A stretch of 22,375 nt of DNA from Thioalkalicoccus limnaeus (GTDB lineage Bacteria > Pseudomonadota > Gammaproteobacteria > Chromatiales > Chromatiaceae), in contig NZ_JBDKXB010000039.1 of the NCBI RefSeq assembly GCF_041197575.1, positions 1-22,375 of the forward strand, read 5' to 3'. The notes beneath the pieces are model-generated. The model saw only the letters and a program-made list of their open reading frames with translations. It searched no databases and had not been told where the DNA came from. The translations under genes and the position numbers were made by a program. Below, one piece after another: positions 17,801-22,375 of this stretch; position 1 is the stretch's first letter; each line of letters starts with the position of its first letter.

Positions 17801-19166
17801 TGCCGTCCAGGCCGATGGGCAGGTTGTCCAGGCTTGTCGGATCCACCTCCTCGACGGTCTCCTGCACGGTGGGCTCGGTGTATGTGAGCTCGACCGGCGG
17901 CAGGCTGCGGTGGTCGTAGCCGTCGCCATGGCGGCGATGGCCGGTCTGGGTGACGGCCTTCAGGAAGGTGTAGACGGGATTGCGGGCATCGGTCGGGTTG
18001 ACCTCGTCCGTGTAGGTGAAGTCGGTCGAGCGCACCAGGCAATCGCGCTCCACGCCGGCCTCGCCCGGGAAGTGGTGGAACATCAGGACGCGCTGGCAGA
18101 TCCGGTAGGTGCGGACTTCGAAGCCGGCGCGATAGGAGGAGAAGGGGTCGGGGCGCGCGGGCCAAGGGCGCGCTTCGGTGGGCACCGGGGTGTCGGCGTA
18201 GTGCTCGCCATAGTCGAAGACGACCTCGAACATCCAGTCGTCGCTGCCGTCGAGCGGCTGGGTGCCCGGAGCCTTGGGCCAGGGGGCGGCCGGGGGCTCG
18301 GGCCAGGCCGTGTCGGCCTTCAGCGCGGGGAGGAAAGGCGCGCGATTGCCATAGCGGATGCGCTTGATGTAGCGCTGGGCGGCACGGCTTTCGTCGGAGC
18401 GATTGCGCTCGTGGGCCTTGGTGACAGGCTTCCCAGCCGAGTCTTCGAAGATCCGCTTTGAGTCTTCGGGCTTGTAGCCATAGGCGACCAGGTTCCCCTT
18501 GTCGTCGTGGGTCTCGCAGATCAGCCAGCTGAAGATGCGCGTGGCGTCGGAGGGATCGACGATGCGGCTGTCGGCCGTCCTGCCGTACCAGGTGGTGATG
18601 TTGTCCTTCGATATGGAACGCCAGAAGACGTCGCTGGCATCGGCCGTGTTGGTCCAACGCTCGATCCGCGCGAACAGGCCCTCGATGCGCGGGCGGTAGC
18701 GGCGAATACGGTAGGTCTTGCCATCGACCGTCCGCTCTCGTGGGGGGGCCTCCGGTATCCACTCGCCAGTGGCACCTTGCACGAGGACGGGCACCAGATC
18801 CTCTGCACCCGAGAGGATGAAGATGTCCGAATCGACGGCGTCGAAATACTGGGGTAGGCCCTTGTCCGTCTTGCGAGTGATCGACGGCAGCGAAAGGTTC
18901 CAGCCGAAACCGAACGGTCCGTTGCCCGCGCCGGAGTCGTAGGTGAGGGAGAGTTGGGGCCCGACCCCCGATCGGCCCGGACTGGTTGGGATGGGTACCG
19001 ACATGGAGCCGGTGCCGGTCACCGGGTTGGCGGCGAACTTCTCGCCGATGCCGCGAATCGCGCCGCCGCCTTTGGGCAGGGTCACGGTCGGCGCCTCTTG
19101 CTGAAAGCCTTCCGACGATTTGGCGGTCTCATGACCGCGCGGCTGAGCAGTATCGGAGACGTACAA
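10836..19166 (-). CDS. Fused TcB-TcC Tc toxin (SpvB-TcdB-RHS) with HExxH C-terminal cargo
   Basis: This 2776-residue protein should form the closed TcB-TcC cocoon that docks on TcA and stores the toxic C terminus. In order: an SpvB domain (from about residue 25, APTVTLPKGGGAIRGIGEKF, to about 330); FG-GAP/VCBS-like blocks LAGDGQPD, LDGDGHAD, LSGDGLTD and IDGSGTTD (about 535-710); the TcdB middle domains; YD/RHS repeats; and the RHS core RYRYTGKERDEESG from residue 2377. R2397, D2410 and D2433 have the same spacing as the autoprotease residues I recall from Yersinia entomophaga YenC2 (R650, D663, D686), so cleavage just after the core is expected. Residues 2438-2776 are the variable cargo, with a glycine-rich hydrophobic stretch and HEAFH (H2712, E2713, H2716). 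I chose the TTG at 19166 because GGGAGG lies six bases before it. A GTG at 19259 would add 31 residues but lacks a ribosome site. Confidence 0.93.
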   Translation of the reverse strand: MYVSDTAQPRGHETAKSSEGFQQEAPTVTLPKGGGAIRGIGEKFAANPVTGTGSMSVPIPTSPGRSGVGPQLSLTYDSGAGNGPFGFGWNLSLPSITRKTDKGLPQYFDAVDSDIFILSGAEDLVPVLVQGATGEWIPEAPPRERTVDGKTYRIRRYRPRIEGLFARIERWTNTADASDVFWRSISKDNITTWYGRTADSRIVDPSDATRIFSWLICETHDDKGNLVAYGYKPEDSKRIFEDSAGKPVTKAHERNRSDESRAAQRYIKRIRYGNRAPFLPALKADTAWPEPPAAPWPKAPGTQPLDGSDDWMFEVVFDYGEHYADTPVPTEARPWPARPDPFSSYRAGFEVRTYRICQRVLMFHHFPGEAGVERDCLVRSTDFTYTDEVNPTDARNPVYTFLKAVTQTGHRRHGDGYDHRSLPPVELTYTEPTVQETVEEVDPTSLDNLPIGLDGSAYRWTDLHGEGIPGILTEQAGTWFYKRNLSPINERPGHGPDGPDGPGHISRRPHVEAAFAPLETVALKPNATLGAGADFMDLAGDGQPDVVLMEDPTPGLYEHDEAEGWQPFRPFTSRLNRDFRDPNLKLVDLDGDGHADVLITDDDALVWHASLAEAGFGPARRVAQALDEEKGPRVVFADGTQSIYLADLSGDGLTDIVRIRNGEVCYWPNLGHCRFGAKVTMDNAPWFDHPDQFDHKRIRLADIDGSGTTDIIYLHRDGVRLYFNQSGNGWSEPQVLEVFPRIDDLASIVPVDLLGNGTACLVWSSPLPGDARRPMRYVNLMGDRKPHLLVKTVNNLGAGTRVDYAPSTKFYLQDKRDGKPWITRLPFPVHVVERVETIDHISRNRFVTRYAYHHGYFDGEEREFRGFGMVEQWDTEEFATLTAEGTEPWATNRDPASHVPPALTRTWFHTGAYLDRDHISLQFEDEYYREPGLSKGDAGKLLLPDTTLPKDLPPEEEQEACRALKGMMLRQEVYALDGTRTDEYPHGHPYTVVEQDFTIRHVQPRAGNRHGVFFTHPCEVITYHYERKLAPVLNGKIVDEVTAANDARTERLPDPRVQHALTLEVDPFGNVLREAAIGYGRRWQDTALPNDADRDQQTRLLITYTENRFTKSHQTGLEVIDLPDGYRKPLPCESRTYELTGFKPKSDARFSFDECLAWPGPAPEIPYEQAADPTKQQKRIIEHTRTLYRPDDCGVARNDPLALLPPERFEPLALPGESYKLAFTPGLLAQVYQVYQRNGQPLLPDPGAVLRGTAGDQGGYVDLDGNGHWWIPSGRSFYHPDEVTAAVELAEARDHFFLPRRYRDPFGQKTVVTFDSHDLLMAETRDALNNRVTVDANDYRVLQPRLVSDPNRNQTEVAFDTLGMVVGTAVMSKPTDNPRRGDRLDVLFSPDPSQGMFDAFIDKPREASPDPKASAATEAAHDLLANATTRIVYDLDRFKRLREPPFAATIARETHTSDLEQDAKSNLQISFSYSDGFGREIQKKIQAEPGPLVEGGPDISPRWVGSGWTIFNNKGKPVRQYEPFFSKRQRPDGSLDSDHRFEFGVQVGVSPILFYDPAERVVATLHPNHSWEKVVFDPWQQTTYDVNDTVLFPVRANNPLRDADVAGYFGRLPDTDYLPTWHELRTQPAHAAAFASRYPAAEDRQNETKAAEGAAAHADTPTTAHFDALGRPLLTVARNRVICEGHLLHDKPDEQFRTRVELDIEGDQRKVLDERKLPDADNLPLGALEQRIVMQYAYDMLGNRIHQSSMEAGARWMLNDVTGNPIRAWDSRGHDFTTKYDALRRPIEQYVRGNFSDPDPLKPNSDPRTLNPPNEPGLLVDKFEYGEPPAGATPAQEAEAQRLNLRTRIYRHSDPAGVATNARLDANGKPTEAYDFKGNLLRSTRQLVSDYKAIPDWLRNPRPKLDAETFEGRTRYDALNRPIQSVAPHSSLGRGEFNVIQPVFNEANLLERVDVWLERAAEPDKLLDPSVEAPSPVSVANIDYDAKGQRTLIDYKNGATTFYSYDPLTFRLTQLLTKRKLADFPRDDPQVVDPDWPGKQVQNLHYTYDPAGNITHIRDDAQQAIYFKNQRVEPSNDYVYDALYRLIQAEGREHLGQAGAPIPHAYNDAGRVGILSANPPGRFAPNDRTAMGRYTERYVYDAVGNFLQMQHARDDAAVPDWTRAYTYGEASLIEPTKPSNRLSSTTVGNAPLESYSHDAHGNMLGMPQLHTMQWDYRDQLRMTQRQKVNDEDAEGAEHHGERTWYVYDASGQRVRKVTERANTGANPGGIKDERIYLGGFEVFRSYQGPANARTLKLERETLHVMDDKQRIALVEMRTLGDEQDVPQRLIRYQLGNHLGSSSLELDEQAEIISYEEYAPYGSSTYQAVRSQTEAAKRYRYTGKERDEESGLYYHGARYYAAWVARWIRCDPAGMVDGVALYTYCAGNPMIYKDGNGRQKVASSPCHSNTCHIAPQSDVDLKKMMADMPPPTLNQVQERREAETQAKEEKAREDEITLQAITKADSASGTGTVCQTDCHGLRGLKNVHGNPDDLNRDAILAVKAMALPVLVLGGAEAVAARGVLAGLVLPTIGGEVGSRVAHGVAKSLDASDETAALAGVSGGLLGAGLALKLPSIGAPSGASGVLPKNLQLNIQSAPTKENVLRTLRAIGTDESHATAKLISRGEINLEFRGGANPLGSHVAGLQPFGTNKVLIALDKLPSTNRELAGLVGHEAFHYVQGLTPKSYTLTHELEAYTWQARITGEVTAGTSDELVWMEQKYQKLLTDKLVYPNVKRY

Positions 19167-19170
19167 CGCA

Positions 19171-19178
19171 CACCTCCC
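19171..19178 (-). promoter_or_regulatory. Shine-Dalgarno site favouring the TTG start of TcB-TcC
   Basis: On the minus strand GGGAGGTG ends four bases before TTG at 19166, which places the GGAGG core six bases from the start codon. The alternative GTG at 19259 has no comparable site. Confidence 0.6.
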
Positions 19179-19484
19179 GGAAGGCTGTGACGGAAGCGAA
19201 TCGCACGAAACACGAGGTCCCGCGCCAGCCTTGGGGGCTACAGCGGCGCTGTAATACACATCAGGCTAGCAGCAAAACCGCAACGCGCAACCCGTAATTT
19301 CCAGGAAGTTAGTAGTCAATATTGCTTTTCGGTGAGCCTCGCGTGTCGCGTTGAGGAGATAAGGCCATGATTGGACAGGACTCTACCTATTGTTGCGCCG
19401 GCATCACGCCTCGTCTGGCCGAGGAGGATTGTCCGACTCGACGCCTCGTGCGGGGGCATGGCGCTGGTGTTGAAAAACTGCCCG

Positions 19485-19496
19485 GCTGACGTCAGC
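19485..19496. promoter_or_regulatory. Perfect 12-bp palindrome, candidate operator
   Basis: GCTGACGTCAGC is fully self-complementary and lies in the divergent gap, about 127 bases before the membrane-protein start. It could be a binding site for a dimeric regulator of either direction. Nothing else supports this. Confidence 0.3.
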
Positions 19497-19622
19497 GGTT
19501 CACGGCCCGTGGCACGCGGCGCACCGTCGATCGACCATGGGCACGCTTGAATAATGGGGGACGCGGCCGCCATTGTCCGTGCACGGCGAATCCCGGCGCT
19601 GGTGCCGATCGAGCTGCGAGGC

Positions 19623-20738
19623 ATGACGGCGAACCCCTTGACCCATCATCAGATCATCGAGCTGATCGATCCCTTCGTGTGCGCTGGGCGGGAGCTGGAT
19701 CTCGCCGCCAGTGACCGGTCGGCGCGGCGCTTGGTGTTCAAGGCGCTCGAGATCTCGGACGGGAACCTACCGGGGGGGCTGCGGGAGCTGTTGACGCTGG
19801 AGTCACCCGACGCCGATCGCTATCGTCTGGTCCGATCCGTGACTGCGGCCTCCGGTTTGACGGCGACGCTGACGGCCGAGGGGACCGATCCGGCGGGGCT
19901 GCTCGATCGGGTCCTGTCCTTTGCGCCGGCCGCCCATTTTCGGGTCGCGGCCGGCATCCTGATCGCGTTCAACTACCGTTTCGCTCCGACCATCGCCGAT
20001 ACGGCGCCGGGGGGTGCTCGCGGGGATTTGGTCGCTGTGGCCCCGGACCAGGTCGGAGAAGCACCGCGGCCGCATGAGGACGACAGGTCGGCGGAGGCCG
20101 ACGGAAACGCCGGCGCGGGTTCCACCGAGGGTAGGCTGGTGCCACCGGTCCTGACCGATGCGCAAGCCGTCATCGGCGGTGTGCTGCGGCTGACCCTCGA
20201 TGCCGAAACGACGCGCCCGCGTCGGGTCTGGCTGGAATTGCGCCCGGAGCCGGCGGTGCGGCTTCGGTTGCCGCCGGATCTGTTGGCGGTCCTCGGCCGT
20301 TCGTGGCATTACCTGCAACGCTACTATGCCGAGGCGTGGCGCACGACGATCGTCGTCGCGAGGCAGGAGCCCGCGCGCAGCCAGGACATCGTCGCGAAGG
20401 TCACCCAGACGGTCGCGCATCTGGCCGCGGTCTTGAGTGAGTCGCCGAGCGCGTACCACGAGCGCTTCGGCGTGGTGCGCCGCCAGGTCTTCGTGCGCGG
20501 TCTCGTGGCCATCCTGCTGCAATTCGGGATCGTCGTGGCCGGACCCATCCTGCTGGCATCGGGGGTCTCGGAGGAGTCGGTGTTCTTCATGCTCGCCTAT
20601 TTCTGGCCGGTCCTGCTGCTGTTGGCCCTGCCGCTGTTCGCCGACCGCCTGATCCTGATGCCGCCGGGTTGGCCGCGGCGGCTGCCAGCCGATGCCTGGT
20701 CGCCGTTCGCTTCGGCGACGGCACCGCCGGCCGCGTGA
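19623..20738 (+). CDS. C-terminally membrane-anchored protein of unknown function
   Basis: I do not recognise the function of this 371-residue protein. It begins LTHHQIIELIDPF, then ELDLAASDRSARRLVFK, a leader I associate with uncharacterised proteobacterial proteins next to MoxR genes. A large soluble part follows, with an acidic proline/alanine-rich linker (about residues 145-185). Near the end are two hydrophobic segments, about 293-312 (GLVAILLQFGIVVAGPILLA) and 320-338 (VFFMLAYFWPVLLLLALPL). With no signal peptide, the soluble part probably faces the cytoplasm. It is the first gene of a plus-strand operon, 25 bases before the ATPase. The start is uncertain: ATG at 19623 fits the conserved-looking leader, though GAGG sits too close to it. 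ATG at 19554 would add 23 residues and has no ribosome site. Confidence 0.75.
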   Translation: MTANPLTHHQIIELIDPFVCAGRELDLAASDRSARRLVFKALEISDGNLPGGLRELLTLESPDADRYRLVRSVTAASGLTATLTAEGTDPAGLLDRVLSFAPAAHFRVAAGILIAFNYRFAPTIADTAPGGARGDLVAVAPDQVGEAPRPHEDDRSAEADGNAGAGSTEGRLVPPVLTDAQAVIGGVLRLTLDAETTRPRRVWLELRPEPAVRLRLPPDLLAVLGRSWHYLQRYYAEAWRTTIVVARQEPARSQDIVAKVTQTVAHLAAVLSESPSAYHERFGVVRRQVFVRGLVAILLQFGIVVAGPILLASGVSEESVFFMLAYFWPVLLLLALPLFADRLILMPPGWPRRLPADAWSPFASATAPPAA

Positions 20739-20763
20739 CCCGGATGCGCGCCGCGAGGTCGTC

Positions 20764-21873
20764 ATGATCGGTGATCCGATGAACATCCCGGCGGTGTCGA
20801 TCGCGACGGCCAAGGCCGCCTTGATCGAACAGTATGCCGACCCGGTCCTGCGCCGGCGCGCGTCGATGCTGTGGGGGCCGCGCGGTGTCGGCAAATCGTC
20901 GGTCGTGCAGCAGGTCGCCGGGCACTTCGGGATCCCACTGATCGACCTGCGACTGACGACGATCGAGCCGGTCGATATCCGCGGTGCCATCTATGCCGAT
21001 GACCGACAGGCCAAGACGGTCTGGTTCCCGCCGGAGTTCTTGCCGACGTCGGATCTGCCCGAAGGGATCCTGTTCCTCGATGAGCTGACGGCCGCCGATC
21101 AGCGTCTGCAGATCTCGGCCTACTCGCTGATCCTGGACCGGCGCGTCGGCCATTACCGGTTGCCCGATGGCTGGCAAGTGATCGCCGCCGGCAATGCCGC
21201 GGCCCACGGGGCCGTCAGTCATGACATGGGCACTGCGCTGGCCGACCGCCTGTTCCATTTCAATGTGCAAACCGCGATCGAGGCCTTTCTGGATCATGGC
21301 CTCGCGATGGGCTTCGCCCCCGAGATCCTGGCCTACTTGAAGGTCCGCCCGGACAAGCTCGACGATACCCAGGCGCAACTGGCCAACGATTACCTGATCG
21401 GTGCGAGCCCGCGCGGTTGGGAAGACATCTCGAACGTCCTGCGCTCGAACCTGTCCGACGCGGCCAAGCGGGTCTTCGTCCAGGGGCGGATCGGCGCGGC
21501 CAATGCCGCCGAGTTTTTCGGTGTGCTGCGCGAGATTCAGGCCGGCGTCGATGTGATGCAACTCCTGGCCTGCCGTCCCGGTGCCGAGACGGCGGAACGC
21601 CTGCCGACCAGTCTCGATGGGCTCTATGGCCTCATCTACGGGCTGGTCGCGGCCGCCGGCGAGGCCCGGCCGGTCGCGCGCGCGATCGAGATCATCGAAC
21701 AGTTTCCCGATATCCGCAGTGCCGTTGCGCTTCCGATCCGCGAGGCCCAGACCCTGGCGATGGAGTTGCTGCTCAAACGCGCCCTCGAACGTGGGCTCGA
21801 GGCGGCGGTGCTCGCGAGCCCCGCGTACCGGCGTTACGCGCAGCTTCGGCGAGACGCGGATGGCGAATCCTGA
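20764..21873 (+). CDS. MoxR-type AAA+ ATPase
   Basis: This 369-residue ATPase has Walker A GPRGVGKS (residues 38-45), Walker B ILFLDE with D106-E107, a sensor-1-like VIAAGN near residue 150 and an LADRLFHF stretch with a candidate arginine finger. The motif set and length fit the MoxR group, whose members use ATP to remodel or insert cofactors into partner proteins, usually with a VWA-domain partner. The gene after it, overlapping by 14 bases, starts such a DUF2201/VWA-like protein, and the membrane protein precedes it by 25 bases. One transcript with translational coupling is likely. I chose ATG 20764 because GAGG lies five bases upstream; ATG 20779 is a possible alternative. The substrate is unknown. 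Confidence 0.9.
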   Translation: MIGDPMNIPAVSIATAKAALIEQYADPVLRRRASMLWGPRGVGKSSVVQQVAGHFGIPLIDLRLTTIEPVDIRGAIYADDRQAKTVWFPPEFLPTSDLPEGILFLDELTAADQRLQISAYSLILDRRVGHYRLPDGWQVIAAGNAAAHGAVSHDMGTALADRLFHFNVQTAIEAFLDHGLAMGFAPEILAYLKVRPDKLDDTQAQLANDYLIGASPRGWEDISNVLRSNLSDAAKRVFVQGRIGAANAAEFFGVLREIQAGVDVMQLLACRPGAETAERLPTSLDGLYGLIYGLVAAAGEARPVARAIEIIEQFPDIRSAVALPIREAQTLAMELLLKRALERGLEAAVLASPAYRRYAQLRRDADGES

Positions 21874-22375
21874 TCCGCCCGGTTGGTCGCGCCACCGCGG
21901 GAGCCGCGCGATCCAGCGGATCATCGAATACGCGCCCGCGACCGGTGGGTTGGCCTTGTGGATCCGCCATCAGGACATCGAGCAGGGACCCGGGGCGACG
22001 CCGATCGCGACCGATGGGACGACCATCTTCTACGCCCCGGCCTTCGCGCGCTTGCCGTTGCCGGAACAGATCGGCCTGGTCGCGCACGAGGTATTGCATG
22101 TCGCCCTGCGCCACCCGCAGCGTCTTCTGGACTTGCAGCGTCAGCTCGGCGATCTGGATCGGCACCTGTTCAACGTCTGCGCCGATGCGATCGTCAACAG
22201 CACCTTGAGCCATCTCGGCTGGCTGCGCCTGGCGCCGGCGGCCGTGTATCTGGATCAGTTGCTCGGCCTTACGCTGAACCTGAGCGAACCGGTCGACAAA
22301 GCCCTGCTCGAATGGGATGTCGAGCGCCTCTATCGCGCGGTCGACGATCGCCGCCCGCCGCGCGCGGCGCGGCTC
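21860..22375 (+). CDS. DUF2201-type metallopeptidase/VWA-like protein (N-terminal part)
   Basis: The first 172 codons are visible; the gene continues past the right edge. It starts at an ATG inside the ATPase gene, overlapping its end by 14 bases, so translation is probably coupled. The N terminus (SRAIQRIIEYAPATGGLAL, then FYAPAFARLPLPEQIGLVAH) leads into HEVLHVALRH with zinc-ligand candidates H76, E77 and H80, followed by FNVCADAIVNSTL. This matches the putative metallopeptidase domain of DUF2201 proteins, which normally end in a VWA-like domain. That second domain would lie outside the window. Known relatives sit beside MoxR ATPases, and the pair probably acts as a remodelling machine. Whether the HExxH cleaves anything is unknown. 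Confidence 0.88.
   Translation, partial: MANPDPPGWSRHRGSRAIQRIIEYAPATGGLALWIRHQDIEQGPGATPIATDGTTIFYAPAFARLPLPEQIGLVAHEVLHVALRHPQRLLDLQRQLGDLDRHLFNVCADAIVNSTLSHLGWLRLAPAAVYLDQLLGLTLNLSEPVDKALLEWDVERLYRAVDDRRPPRAARL

Larger units (their letters stand above)
19167..19622. other. Divergent intergenic region between TcB-TcC and the MoxR operon
   Basis: This 456-base gap should carry both divergent promoters. On the minus strand a good -35-like TTGACT lies at 19319-19314, but no convincing -10 follows at 16-18 bases. On the plus strand the clearest element is the palindrome at 19485-19496. A 102-codon minus-strand frame (19316-19624) and a plus-strand leader frame from 19554 show no protein-like features, so I do not call genes here. 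Confidence 0.5.

Noticed and set aside
19316..19624. 102-codon minus-strand open frame in the divergent gap
   Set aside because: No ribosome site, no domain and low-complexity composition; it also crosses the start of the plus-strand membrane-protein gene.

Overview
This 22.4-kb, GC-rich window carries most of a Tc (ABC-type, insecticidal-complex-like) toxin locus, followed by the start of a MoxR-type ATPase operon. The GC content, codon use and gene families fit a gammaproteobacterium. A purple-sulphur-bacterium-like (Chromatiales) host is my guess for the right-hand genes, but nothing in the window proves it. I saw no rRNA, tRNA, CRISPR array or insertion sequence.

Layout. Bases 1-8615 (minus) hold at least 2871 codons of one giant TcA subunit gene, whose 3' end lies beyond the left edge. 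Just upstream on the same strand (8905-9868) is a secreted chitosanase-like gene (GH75 family), whose frame is broken by an exact 70-bp tandem duplication. Next, on the plus strand, is a compact type II toxin-antitoxin pair: a Phd/YefM-like antitoxin at 9983-10255 and a PIN nuclease at 10258-10689. It has palindromic candidate operators in front. Bases 10836-19166 (minus) encode one 2776-residue polypeptide that fuses TcB (SpvB domain, FG-GAP/VCBS-like propeller, TcdB middle domains) to TcC (YD/RHS repeats, RHS core with the autoprotease residues). Its C-terminal cargo of about 340 residues is of lower GC and holds an HExxH zinc-metallopeptidase motif.

After a 456-base divergent gap comes a plus-strand operon: a C-terminally membrane-anchored protein of unknown function, a MoxR-type AAA+ ATPase, and the beginning of a DUF2201-type metallopeptidase/VWA-like protein that runs off the right edge.

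How the parts work together. TcA should form the pentameric receptor-binding and injection channel. TcB-TcC should form the hollow cocoon that cleaves off and stores the C-terminal cargo. The chitosanase may once have helped the toxin breach chitin- or chitosan-containing barriers, as the chitinases of some Tc loci do. The toxin-antitoxin pair looks like an insertion between the two toxin halves. The MoxR operon could be an unrelated neighbour or a chaperone/remodelling accessory; the sequence does not decide this.
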